Shown: in pieces, positions 1 to 12,000 of the stretch
Numbering within the stretch: position 1 is the stretch's first letter
How the letters are laid out: each line of letters starts with the position of its first letter
Source of the DNA: Marsupella aquatica
Taxonomy: Eukaryota; Marchantiophyta
DNA length: 64,000 nucleotides
Direction: 5' to 3'
NCBI GenBank assembly: GCA_973895155.1
Contig: OZ316895.1
Span: 2,728,001 to 2,792,000, forward strand
Notes under the pieces: generated by a model
Databases searched by the model: none
What the model was told of the DNA's origin: nothing
The model's input: the letters and a program-made list of their open reading frames with translations, nothing else
Translations under genes and position numbers: made by a program

Positions 1-676
1 GCTACTCTCAATCCCCACCCTTCATCTTCTGGCATCTATGGACCTGATAGAAAAGGCGGGAAACTCATAGGACATACTAAACTTTTGTAGGTTTTTAAGG
101 ATGTACACTTTCCATATGATATGAGTGCCCCTCGTGCGTTCCAATTCAAGACGTCTCACTTTAATACTCGACTTCTGACCCTCTCCGATTTGTTTGGAAG
201 GTTTTGTAAAAGCTCTGTTAAAGTTCAGGAGTTAATCCTCATTATACCTCCCCAAGGTGAAATTAACGCTCTATCGCTCTAAATCATTGTCTCCCTCATC
301 AAAATAATTATTGTAATAATTCATCTAAATTGATTTTTAATGCACAGTGAGGAGTAGGCCGCAAGACGTCTGTTAGAATGAGATAGTTAGTATGAAGAGT
401 CAAACCACTTTTACTACTGTAGGTCATGGGCAAATTTTAGTCGAACTATGTTGGGTCGACAATTTTGGCCAGCCCTTTACAAGAGATTTTTGTCGATCAA
501 AGATGCACTTGATGTACCCCCAAAATGAAATTTATTACTTGATGGACGCCATGAGTGATCTAGACCCTTGATGGGCCTTAAATCAAGGTACCCAGAACCT
601 CATGGGGTCCATAACAGCACTTTTCAATTTAGTGGTCCATCAAAGATATCTTCCCCTCATTGTAGAAGATATTAGC

Positions 677-716
677 CAAGGGTGTATATTTGGCAAGGGT
701 GTATATTTGGCAAGGG
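677..716. repeat. 17-bp tandem duplication
   Basis: The unit CAAGGGTGTATATTTGG occurs twice head to tail, followed by the first bases of a third copy. Copies are identical, so the duplication is recent or slippage-maintained. Confidence 0.85.
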
Positions 717-1184
717 TCTAATTCGGTGTGCAAACAAGCCAGCCTTTACCCAAATGATTAATGGAACAATGTGAGCTCATGGCACATGTAAGGGCAGGGA
801 GGAGATGGTTCATATGATGGACCACTATGTTGACTATAAAAGTGGGACAGACCTAGCTAATGTTTAGATCCAAAACAATGACCATTTATTAAAAGGAAAA
901 GTATTATTTGAGTTCAAGTCTAGCTTTGAACCTTGATCATCCGGTCCTGGTGCCTAATTTCCATCAATCTTTGTATTCATTACGGCTTCTTTTTCCCTTC
1001 CAAATAAATGATGGAGAGAACAGTAAATTGACCCAATGGACTTATACGTTGGACGAGATGCCTGGATGAACCAGTGCAACCCAGATGACCACAAAATGAA
1101 TATACACATACTTTATACATAAAAAGGCCAAATAGAGTACAAAAGAATAAACAAGAGAGGTCCCAAGTGGACAAAACCAAACGC

Positions 1185-1279
1185 AAAAGAAGTGAGCAAA
1201 AGGAAACCCTAAAAACCAAGAAAGAGGAACTAAAAGAAGTGAGCAAAAGGAAACCCCTAAAAACCAAGAAAGAGGAACT
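1185..1279. repeat. 47-bp tandem duplication
   Basis: Two adjacent copies of a purine-rich 47/48-bp unit beginning AAAAGAAGTGAGC. They differ by one extra C in the second copy. The repeat lies within about 150 bp of the 3' end of the reverse-transcriptase pseudogene, so it may belong to the 3' tail of that element. Confidence 0.85.
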
Positions 1280-1335
1280 AAAACTACAGCAAATGGACCG
1301 AGGTCCTCATCATACCTAGCAAATGTGGCAACAAG

Positions 1336-3560
1336 CTAATGGTCTACATCAAGTGTCGAAACTAGATCGGCAAGTGGGACAGGAATGTCCTCTAGGGGGG
1401 CTAGCCGCTGCGGAGTCACACTAGCACCCACTGTCAGAGATCGACGATAGACGGCCCGAGCTTGAGCACGCTGTAAGGTGACTGAAATGCGTTGGCGAAA
1501 GTGCGTGGTCAAAACAGATAGCGGGGGCCCGGTGGGACCCATCCAGCCGTGAACATCCCGAGCAGCTTGGCGAAGAAGCCCGTCGAACTGATGATGGAGA
1601 CGCCCAAATATCTCAACAGCAAGGGGCAGGAAGCTATCAGATGAAGCTCGTGCAACATATTTGGCCTCCTTCGTTGTTGCTGCTCGTGATGCTGCTGCCC
1701 CTGCCGTTGTTGCCGCTGTCCCAATGATGTCTTGGCGCAATGGGTTTGCCACCACTACATCTGCCAAAGTACGGTGACCATCACGGACCATGGTAAGATC
1801 CACCCGTAACCGCTGTGATGGAGGACCAGGTAACTCGAGCACCACCTCCCGCCGTGCGCAGACCAAAGAGCCAGAGAGAACCTGAGCAGTCGCATCTCTC
1901 ACAGCGTCATGAACAAAAATGGTTTCGCCGCCCAAACTGCATCGAAGAAGATGGACACCTGTGGCATCACAAGGCTTCCCACAAGTGCAAGTAGGAGGTA
2001 AACCAGCAAGAAGTGGGTGGGGCAAGCCCATACGAAGACGCATGGCTATCGTAAACTCCGCTGAAGACATCCACAGGTGAGGAATGACTGGATTGGCCTA
2101 AAGCCAGCCTCCTGCGCCCTTCCCTCCGGAAGAACGAATCCGAGCTCGGTCCGTGTCAGGTGCCTCGGTGAGGATGCTGGAAAGGGTGAAAGCGTGCATA
2201 CGCCCAGCAAGGTCTGCCTGAAGACGGACGGGGTCCAAGGATAAAAACTCCTGGAATGAAGGTAACGCAGCTCGAACAGGATCGGGTAATGATGACCGCG
2301 CCGTGCGCAAATGAACCTGAAATGGGAGGGAACCCTCCTCGACCTCCATGAGAGATGAAAGTAAAAAAGGTCGATCCTCAGTAAGGAAACGATCAGCCAA
2401 CAATGAGAAGGCGGCCGCCCACGCGCCCAAGAAGGCCAAAGGGGCAAGGCGCTCAGTGGAAGTAAGCCCAAAACCACCGTGAGAAATAGGAAGACTGAGC
2501 TGTCGATGAAGCCACGGAGATGAGAGTAAAGTACCTGGCCCTAAAAGAGAGGCCAAAGTCTCACGAATGGAGACATCAAACGCTCGGAGGTGTAGATAAA
2601 GATCCTCGGTAGGGGGATGTGTCCGAGCCAAATAGGACGCACGAGGGTGGATGCATCTCAACAACAACCCAAATGCTGCCTGAGAGTCTGCTAACTTAGG
2701 GAGCATAGGAGTAGGGGCTAAGGCAGCCTGGAGAGCGTCAGCAATGAAAGATGAGCAATAGGAGGCGGTACCGACTGGGGAGCCAAGGACCCAAAGACCG
2801 TCGGCAGGACGTAAGAACCCAGGGGGAAGCGCAAGATCAGAGGGTAACCCAGCTGGACTCCATGCACGACTCTTCACCGGCTGAACTCGTAAACCGAGGC
2901 CCAACAAATGGGTGGAAAGGGTGGCGAGGGCAGAAGTAACAGCAACAGGTGGACCAATGATGTGGGTGTCATCTGAAAGGGAGGGGAAGATACACTGGGG
3001 GTGGGCCGCGGAGGCTTCTCGTAAAGCAGTAAAATGTGCAATGGCAAAAAGAGGCCCACCCAAAGGGTCACCCTGACGTGTACCTTCTGCAGAAGAAAGA
3101 GTGGTATACGCTCCTGTAGAGGTGTGATGACTATAGAAGAGGGGGGCCTCGAACCCATAAAAACAACGGACAAAGGGGATAAGGGACTGGATGTCTGGAT
3201 CCGCTGCCCTCAAAGCACGAAAAATTGCTGCCCGAGAAACCGTATTGAAAGTATTGGAGACATTAACCTGGAGGACAACCCAATCAGGGTGGAGGTCCAA
3301 GGTAGTACGAATACCCGCAATAATTGTCTCACAACCGCCAGGAACGCCCACTGCAAACTGATGTGGAGAGAGATGATCCGATAGTGCAGAGCGATACTGC
3401 GATGAAAGTGCGCGAGACACCAGACGAAGAAAAACCTCTCCAATAGCTATGGGCCGAACACCCGGTGAAGACTTAGCCATGGCCAATAAACGAGAAGCAC
3501 TCAAAAGCCGAGAGACGGGAGGAGGCAAACGGCCGGCAGCAATACACTGGCAAAAGGAGA
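1336..3560 (-). pseudogene. Broken non-LTR-type reverse transcriptase
   Basis: A minus-strand frame of about 720 codons resembles the reverse transcriptase of a non-LTR retroelement. The RT core starts near 3528 with GVRPIAIGEVFLRLVSRAL, followed by a motif A region (QVNVSNTFNTVSR), GTRQGDPLGGPLFA (motif B) and SLSDDTHIIG (motif C). After the RT comes a CxCG/H/C cluster (CTCGKPC...HLLRC) and a block with VDLT, ADVVVANP and KEAKY that could be a restriction-like endonuclease fold (inference). It is broken: a TAG at 2098-2100 interrupts the frame between GGWL and ANPVIPH, a TGA lies just upstream of the open part, and the usual motif A aspartate is Asn. The motif C residue before DD is Ser instead of the usual Ala. 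It is higher in GC than its surroundings. Element boundaries were not found. Confidence 0.8.
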
Positions 3561-3661
3561 AGAAAACACAAAATCCTTTTGTACGTCATTTTGTAAACGA
3601 ATCCTTATTATTTTCAGGTAATACTAACCTAGAGTAGTCCATCGGGGTGACAAGGTTCACG

Positions 3662-5777
3662 GGAGTGGTTCATCCCAGAATCTTCTTAAAAAAAAACACT
3701 TGTTGAAAGTGTTCTCTATTTTATTAACTTCAAAATTAGCTGCCAATGAGAAAATTAAAGAAGAAGTTAGCCACCAATAATGAGGTGGCAGGTACAAACT
3801 CGAGGGCGTAATTATTCTTCCTAAAAATAAAATTTGGCCACAGTAGAACGAGAAGCGTACGTAAGTGTGGTATAAGCATACGAAAAACTCCCGCCCAATT
3901 CTCATTATTACAATAGCGCTGTGGTAGACGCCGCAAAACGATGACAGGACTGTAAAATTCAATGGAGAACCAACAAAATGGACCGCAGCTCTATGCATAT
4001 TATTATTAGGAGACTGAAGGAGACTGCTGAAAATAATGGCGGGTCAGCTGTAGGCCCTAATCTCGGGGCCGGTAATGCCGCAAATCAGGTCCTGTATTTG
4101 AAAATTTAGTCCATGTCGAAGATAACAAAAAGGTGGCAAAATAGTCCAGATGGACCACATTATTCGATTCGGATGGACTGTAGCTATGAACTCACATTTA
4201 TATTTCCTTTGTATAAATGGTTCAGATTTTGGGGTGACAAAAACTGCTACAGTGGACCTGTAACTGATAAATTGGGTTGGGTTTCCACACTGTTGCCTGC
4301 TAACGAAACTGCCATTTCCCATTCTTCCCAAATAAACGAGGGTAACAAAAAGGTTGCCAGAACACTCTAGATGGACCAAAGTATTTGGCAAAGAACTGGG
4401 ATAGACTGACACACTCCTGCATAGACCATTTTCAAGCATTGCTTTGAACTTACATTATATATTTCCTTTGCATAAATGGCTCCCATTTTAAGGTCTGGAA
4501 ACTGCCAGACCTACAGTATTCATAAATTGGGTTTATTGCTCGTTTGCCTTGTAATGATAAAATAGTGCGTTGTCAGCCCAAAGAAAAACACTCTTCACGG
4601 ATTTGCAATTGCAATGATTCGAAGCAATCTGAGAGCATGCTAGATTTGGGTCAACATTCTGTGCGAAGTAGGGTAGCCAAGAGGAGTATATCTATTACAA
4701 AAAGTCCTTTCAATTTAGGGAGGGAGGACAAATTTTGACAACACTGTTGAAAGGTGTAAGTCTTCTCCAACCAATCACAGAGCAAAGAACGTTTTTTATT
4801 GGGAGATGTCATTACAGACCCCATTATTGGGACTGGTCTAGCACTCGCTATGCTCACGAATACTATTTCCATATCTTAAGTTTCAGCTGGGTAGGTGTAG
4901 CTTGCGAGCGAAAAGGAAATATTTTTCTATTATGAGGAAAAAATATTCAGAGTATACGCTAGCAAAACTGGCTAGTCCCTAACTAGCCAAAACAAAGTTT
5001 CAAATATCTTAACTTTGTGTCTTATTTAGTAAAATCCAATTTTGCGGCTCCTCTTTTGGCTAGCGAATTTGCTGGTGGTAGAAATTCAAAACTCAGCAAA
5101 AATTGCGAGGTATCGTGAATCACTTTGTTTGACTCGCTAGCAAACATTCCTTTTTGCTTGCATCATACAATGCAGGTTTTAGCTTTCCAAATTCATTTAG
5201 ATAATATGATTATTACCTAGACCAAGATGCACCCGGACCCAGCTACCTACAGACTCTTGGAGGACTTCTTTTGCTCATGTGTTGTTGTGTACCTTTCTGG
5301 AGGCTATAGTCTCCTTGATTGTTGATGGCAGTCAGGCCTTTGTGCCTCCCCACCAAAAAGAACACTTAAAAAAGGGATACAATAAACATAGCCTTGGAGG
5401 AATCATTTCTTGATTTTTTCTTCAAGAGTTGATTAAAAAGCACAACTCCAAGCCTTTGTGGGAAAAAAAACTGTAGAACTGGAGAAGATCTCAATTACTT
5501 AGCCTTAGACAAATTTGGGAGGTTTGAGTGCACAGGTCGGGGGCTCATGGAACCCTACTCCTAGTCCAAGTCTTTGGAAGACCCTGAACAAGACAACAAG
5601 TGATTTAAATTTCTTTCCAAAAGGTTCAGAACTGTAGGGTAGTAAAATGTTTTTACAAATCAAAATTTAGGGTAGTACTGTGCGTGCCTCCATCATTCAA
5701 TTTAAAGATGAGAATTTAGCTTGGCCAATTGTGGCACAGGTTGTACCACAACAGTGCAAAACAAAACAACAAGTATA
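3662..5777. other. Intergenic DNA with a decayed duplication
   Basis: No gene is recognisable. The part from about 4113 to 4560 is an old tandem duplication (listed separately). Several AATAAA-like strings occur around 5380, but nothing ties them to a transcript. Confidence 0.5.
4113..4560. repeat. Diverged tandem duplication, unit about 220 bp
   Basis: Two adjacent blocks share the same order of landmarks: GATAACAAAAAGGTGGCA / GGTAACAAAAAGGTTGCC, a GATGGACCA string, TATATTTCCTTTG(T/C)ATAAATGG, and ATAAATTGGGTT. They are clearly related but diverged by substitutions and small indels, so the event is old. No protein function is suggested. Confidence 0.6.
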
Positions 5778-6089
5778 TTAAGGAAGACAAGCCTCTTCTG
5801 TATTAATTCGCGCACCAAAAACACCTACTAACCTCCGTCCACTAAGCAAGGCCATATTTGGCTGATTCCCATCCCTGTCTTTTCTCCGAATCCCCGCTAA
5901 ATAGGCGGCAAGCATCAGCAGGAATTTGTCTTCTGATGCGATCTGTTCTTCGTACTTTTCCCTCCCTAAATAAGGTAAGTCCTCTACTATGTCAGCAGGT
6001 CGTGCCGCCACCATAGCCACCTCTCCATTAAGTTGGCGGGACAGGGCGTTCTTTGTCCGGACCAAACTTACGGCCAACTTCGGCGTCAT
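5778..6089 (-). CDS. Hypothetical 103-aa ORF
   Basis: An ATG-started open frame of 103 codons on the minus strand with a clean stop. The product is mixed-charge and partly helical in character (MTPKLAVSLVRTKNALSRQL at the start, DKFLLMLAAYLAGI in the middle). No family was recognised. It has no signal peptide and no clear membrane segment. It could be a single-exon gene, one exon of a longer gene, or a transposon gag-like remnant. Two tandemly duplicated segments lie just 5' of it. The reading is only as good as the uninterrupted frame and plausible codon use. Confidence 0.3.
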   Translation of the reverse strand: MTPKLAVSLVRTKNALSRQLNGEVAMVAARPADIVEDLPYLGREKYEEQIASEDKFLLMLAAYLAGIRRKDRDGNQPNMALLSGRRLVGVFGARINTEEACLP

Positions 6090-6120
6090 TATGGTCTTCA
6101 GGCAGTGAAACTTTTTGTCA

Positions 6121-6329
6121 CTCCCTTTTCTGGGTTGACATCCTGAGCATTTATACTATTTTGTAACCATCTAAAATAGATTTTCAAAATTACCCTCTCA
6201 ATTGGATTACTTCATTACGTGTTGCGCACTTCGCTCCCTTTTGTGGGTTGACATTTTCAGCATTTATACTATTCTGGAGCCATCTAAAATGGATTTCAAA
6301 ATTACCCTCTCAATTGGATTCCTTCATCA
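6121..6329. repeat. Direct repeat, period 113 bp
   Basis: Two copies of about 96 bp (6121-6216 and 6234-6329) begin CTCCCTTTTxTGGGTTGACA and end near CAATTGGATTxCTTCAT. They differ by a few substitutions and one indel. They lie immediately upstream of the 103-aa ORF on its strand. Confidence 0.8.
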
Positions 6330-6438
6330 CTTTGCTTCGCACTTCGCGTTATGCATCATTTTGATTTCGTAGCGCATCATATTGAATTATTGATCCATAG
6401 TTTGAAATAATCTATCATCACTTCTGACTGGGGATCAC

Positions 6439-6572
6439 AGCAGTCTTTGTACATCAGTCTGTCAGCAAGAAAACCAGAGTGCAATCAGAACGCTGGAGGT
6501 CCCATAGCAGTCTTTGGACATCAGTCTGTCAGCAAGAAAACCAGAGTGCAATCAGAACGCTAGAGGTCGCAT
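6439..6572. repeat. 67-bp tandem duplication
   Basis: The unit beginning AGCAGTCTTTGTACATCAG is present twice head to tail (6439-6505 and 6506-6572) with only a few mismatches. It is unrelated in sequence to the neighbouring 113-bp-period repeat. Confidence 0.85.
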
Positions 6573-7982
6573 GACTTGTATCTTCGCTTCTGGTGTCGAC
6601 GATCATTAGAGAGGTTTTCGTGAAGCACAGGATGAGATTAATTTGATCTTTGGTGAGTGCTTGACATTGGAAATTGATGAGGAAACGAGAGAGATTCTAT
6701 GTTTTAGTAAATTCTGTCCTACACCACATTCATTTGGAATTTTTTGATGAGTTGAACAGAATTGGGTCCTGTTGAAGGACACATCGTGCGAGAACAGGGC
6801 AATCCTGTGCACCTCGTTTGTGTCTCTTTTCATTGTGGCGTTCTACGAAAATTACGAATTGACGACTGTCCTTGGGGGTTGGGCTTCATATTCAGATTAT
6901 GGAGTTTATGAGAAGTCATAAAGAAAATGCAATCTTCCTCTCTTTCATGCGGATAATTCAGAAGCAGATTATGTCGGATCGAAAAATTTCCTGATTCGGG
7001 TGTTATTGGAGCAGTGCCGGCCTTGGGCTTCGGCTAGAGAGTTGCATCGCAATGGTGTTGGCACGTTTTAGAAGTTGACTGTTAGTGTCGGAGGAAGCCA
7101 ATCTCTAAGTGGAAAGAAATTTTCTTCTTTGCGGATCGTTTGTAGATGATGGTGAACCCCAAAACCGGGTCAAAAGTCAGATGCTGAAGGGGGCAGGATG
7201 ATGGATAAGAGCAACACGAACTTACCTTAATTAAAACAGAAAAGGCTTGGATCTGCCTCCTTTACCTGCCTGGCAATACCTGTCTCTCTCTCCTTCAGAA
7301 ATTAATCGCACACCAGTCTAGTTTGTAGGGGCGGGCACGCTCTCCTGTTGGTATCCTTTGACGGATCAATTCCGGTCAACACTAATATGGAAATTTTGAT
7401 AGATTGCGCGCTGCACTACTCCAGCTCATTGCCCCTTACGTGGCTGCCTCCTGGATGTTGCGTCGTGTCTAAGCCTGTCCGGAAGTCTGGACGAACATGT
7501 GCCATTCTTCCTACAATTATGTGGACACACTGAATTCTACCGGTTGGGTTCTCAGTAAAGTTCCCAATCGAGGAAAATAAAATTGTACCGGTTTGAAAAA
7601 TACAGTACAGAAGCTTGGTCCCAAGCTGAAATGGGAGGGAATTTAACTAGGAAGGCTTGATTTACTATAAAAAGCAAGCTAGAGAATCTGCAGGTCTGAT
7701 GTATTAATTGGTAAATTTGTGAAACTGAATACCCCAACGATATCACTGTCACAAAGCTGAAAGTGCAGTGTTTGGACTCAATCTACCTGTTCCGATGGTA
7801 CTGCTGTCTACACGAGCAGTCAGACTTGGAAAACTCAGCTGCACGAGAATCAAATGCTCACCAGTCACGAAAATCATGTAACAAGAGCCTAGAGCCTCCT
7901 TTTTAGACATCCGTGCCAAGGGGAATACGGTAGTGTTCGCTTTGTTCCACTTCGGCTCGTACTCTCGTCCTGCTTTACTCTT

Positions 7983-8086
7983 CGTTCAACTTAGGCAGTT
8001 CTCATAGGCCAGTCTACTTCTTGGGCTCTGGTTTATTCTCCTTCAACATGGGCAGTTCACATAGGCCGGTCTAGTTCTTGGGCTCG
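7983..8086. repeat. 57-bp tandem duplication
   Basis: Two imperfect copies of a unit containing TTCAAC, GGCAGTTC, CATAGGCC and TTCTTGGGCTC. The rest of the interval between the 103-aa ORF and the CSK gene (6090-9086) holds no recognisable gene; an open plus-strand frame at 8619-8954 was judged spurious. Confidence 0.7.
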
Positions 8087-9086
8087 TGAAAAGAAGGGTA
8101 AAACGGATCTCGCATATCGAAACTACCTCTCTCATCGCCCATTTATTTTACAGTAGCGCTATTATCTGTACCGCCTATTATGCGCTGTGGAGTCGTCGAC
8201 ACCCAATAAGGTTTACTGCATTCCATAGACTTTCCCATCGACTCGAGCTTCGCCCCTATATCACCTATCTCACAGGAAAAAATTAGGATGGCAATTCCGA
8301 AGACAGCTTAAAAAATCGTCGTCTACAGGTCGTAGATATCAATGAATTCACCACACAGGCTTATTATGTATAACTTCTAACGCAATTACATCCGGCCACA
8401 AAACTACGACGCGAACTTGGTGCCTTTGCGAAATTAACGGAAAGAACTGGTAGTTTCGAGTCATATACCAGATCACCCTCTTGAGAGTGATCGAATGTTA
8501 ACTGTAACAACTTCCAGTATTTTTCAAACATCCGACCCAATAGTCTCTCTCCCAGGATCTTTGAAGTGCTTAGTTTGATTAGGATAATCAAAAGTTTCAC
8601 TCTGAAAGTCACCTACCAGTGTTGAAATCATCCTCATCCAAATTGAAGAACCACGTCGTCGCCGAACAAAACAGGCCCACTTCTCAAATTCTAGACAATT
8701 CAGTGCAGTCTACCACATCCAGGCACCCACTTCCAAAAGGGCACAAATCTAAGGGTTCTACGCGTCAGCCGTCTGTTAATAACTGGAAGTTTGTAACTTA
8801 CATAAGCCCTATGCATTATACCCCTCTTTGTGAGGATCCCATTTACGCTACTGCTACAGTTTGTTCTCAACCAATCGGTGTCACGACCTGCGAGTGTCAT
8901 TCCTCTAGATGTGTCACAATGTTGAACATCGGTAAGACTCAGACGACGGTTTAGTAACTGGTTCTAGTGAGTCTATACCAGACCGGAGATTGGAGGCTGA
9001 CATCTAAGTTAATACATGTACATCTACTCAATCATGCCATTAGGCATTAATTTGACTTATCCTAGAGACTACCGCTGCGACGTTTA

Positions 9087-12000
9087 CTAATTTGATAAGG
9101 TTTCCCGAACGTCCATGCCCAAGGATGCATCTTCAGTACCTCCAGGTAGCCAAATCTCTACATGCGTACCCCCAGCTCCAATAGGTGCATCCACCAAGTG
9201 CGGAGATCTAATATTGAGAACCGCACTTGATTCTTCAAGCAATTCTCGGGCGGTTATTAATCTTAGACCAGCTGCAAATGCCCCTTCCTGAGCTACATTT
9301 CCTTTGCTTGAACCACTGAAAACTGATCCCAGAGGACCTAGCAAACGCTCTTGCACCTACAAAATTAGCAAACAAGGGTTGGTATTCCGTGGTGGACATC
9401 ATATACAGATGATAAACGAGAACTGTACTGCAGGGACGTGTTGCTCGAAGACCATCAAGAGGCATTTACATTACAATCAAGGCTCTTAAATAAAAGGCAA
9501 GCTAAAGTAAAGCTTGCCGTCTTGGCATTGACATGGACGAAAGGTGATAGTATTGAAATCTTACCAAAAGGCCCATGTCCGGTCCATTGTCTTCAATGAC
9601 CACTAAAACACCGCCACCTGGAGCCCTCGTCACCTCCGCACTAATCCAACCCCCAGCAGGTGTGTGCTGTATTGAATACTCAAGTAGATTGCTCAATGCT
9701 TGCCGTAAGGAGAGTTCATCAATTGCTGCCATTAGAGGTATGTCCTTTGAGTTGGATTTCAGCTGCAAGCTTTGATTTTTCTGTTGAGCCAGACTGCCGG
9801 CAGCTCTAACCAACTGATAGAGGATCTCAGATACATTGCACAAGCTGCAAGGGTCATCATATGACATGTCAGTATAGTGTGGATAACCCGCTTCATGCGA
9901 TTACAATGAATGACTAGGACCACAGTAATCTTGATAAAACACAGCAATTATTCGGCAAACGGCGGATACACTAGTGGACTAAAACCCGAGGGATTGAGAA
10001 CGAAGCTGGCTTGCGATTTGCTATTCTTGCACAAGATACTTCGTGGCAGAGAAGTTACGTTGGCAAAATTTACCTGGTATCTTCTTCTGGTGGTGCTGCA
10101 AGAGCAAGTGGGGGCATGGGTGATTCCTCATCTCTCCCCAAAGCCGATGGTGCCGGAAAAGCAGCTGGTCTTTGACTGCCGTGAGAGCTGTCTCGAGACA
10201 AGCCATCAACCTTAAATTGATTTGACCTGAATCCTTCTTCTGGGATATCCCCTTTCGGGAAAACAGACTGGTCTTTGAGATCGTTAAGAAAATCCTCACC
10301 AAATTGGGGAGAATTGGTTCCACTCTGTGGGGAGGAAACAAGTGATAAGGTCAATACACATGCAATTACAAGAATAGCTTCTTAGTAAATATTCAAGGAG
10401 GTTTGAGTTCAATGCAAGATGCTTGCCATAAGTCACAAGTGTTCATCTACGATATATGAAGAAGTGGATGGAACAACCCCCTCAAAATCTCATTCCAGTA
10501 TTAGCCAATTGTAAAACTCTCCTATTGACCTAACCAATACAAATTCAAAGTTTAGATGTATGAGAAGGTTGCAATGGTGAAGTGCGTAATTCATTTTCCA
10601 GATCTTTCTTGGTATCGAAAGAATTCGGTACATAGATCTGAAGACGAAATTTACAGAAAAAAGAAACAGAAGAATGGTTGAAAATATGATAAGCTTATGA
10701 TTTCCTTCTGCTATCACCAGAATTCCTCGGTCTAGGGTCAAGTTTCAGACCAGCTTTTTAATATATCAAGGATTAAGTCATACATTTGTAAGATATAAAA
10801 CCTTTTGGAGTTGCTGGACGACGTCGTTCATTCGACTTCCCTGTACCAGTATGTCCTCAACAACATCTCGCGATATCTGCACATCATAGAGATATAAGGA
10901 TCTTTATCATCCACTAAGAGATTGGCCCTAGTTTTTTAGGATCCGAGTTCACTACAGAGCCATAGGGGTTCGAAAGTGCACGCAGAGTACTGTGTTTACA
11001 GTTATGATAAACTGAGATGCAAGACTGCAGCAAAGACTCAAACGGACACTTTAAATTCGTCAATGATTTCTAGACTTGCTGGTAACTTCTTAGATGCTTT
11101 ACAGTGCTGTCCAAACGATCGAAGTCACAAAGTAAGCTGTAGGAAGTTGGTTAAGCAACCTCGCCTCTCTTCAAGTGTGGGAGGAGCATCTTGCCGAGTG
11201 TTCTCACTGCCATCAATGGTCCTCGAACCTTCAAGTACAAACTTATACAGGCCTCAGAAAATGGATAGCAAAAATATGACTTGCCAGTCCTTGCGCTCAT
11301 AGAGAAATGTACAAATAATGAACACGGGACGACAAGTGTCAGAAAGAGAGATCCGTACTTGATCAACAAGACTGTCAATGTGAACCCCTCTTTGCCATGA
11401 AGATTGCTGGAGTAAAACAGATCTCTGAAAGGAAAGAAAACCATTTTATCACCAAGACATCAGATTTGTATGAAACTGCATCCACGATTTCTGTGGCATT
11501 CGTAACATGATCCATCCCATTGTAGGCTAACACGATGGCTCATAAATATCCCTTGCAGTACAAATACTCTAAATTAATTGAAAGATATTGTCACCACGTC
11601 AAAGAACGCAAAATCTCTTTCATTGCTTCCAACGAGACAGAATCCGAGGTACAGTTCTGCACTATGGATTGCAAATCTTCATTTAGGTCATCCATAAGAT
11701 TCATTCAAAAATACCATGTGCAAATATGTCAGTCCCTCAGCTTACGATAAGTGTTGCTACTGAGCTGCGCTATCAACCAACGAGTATAATAGAATGACTA
11801 GTTCTGTCAACTGACTCAATAAAGCGTTCCCATACCTGGTCCATAACACAAGCCAATGCCAAAGTGCGAGCAATTTTGGCTGTTTCAGCTTGTTGCTCTT
11901 CTGTGAACGTGCCGATGGATGGGTGCTGGTGATCAATGACGTCGGGTTTGGATACAAGTACCTCCTTTGGATCATTCGCAGAAGTGGATACGAGCTCAGT

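Larger units (their letters stand above)
1..1335. other. Non-coding left flank
   Basis: No open frame here looks like a protein. The stretch holds two short tandem duplications (listed separately) and otherwise AT-rich unique-looking DNA. The part from about 980 to 1335 lies just downstream of the reverse-transcriptase pseudogene and could be its 3' untranslated tail, but no poly(A) tail or target-site duplication was recognised. Confidence 0.5.

Noticed and set aside
8619-8954. 111-codon plus-strand open frame after the CSK gene
   Set aside because: It overlaps the expected CSK 3' region, overlaps open frames on the other strand, and shows no family motif.
9844-10324. Separate histidine-kinase ORFs
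   Set aside because: They are exons 7 and 8 of CSK, joined in phase, not independent genes.
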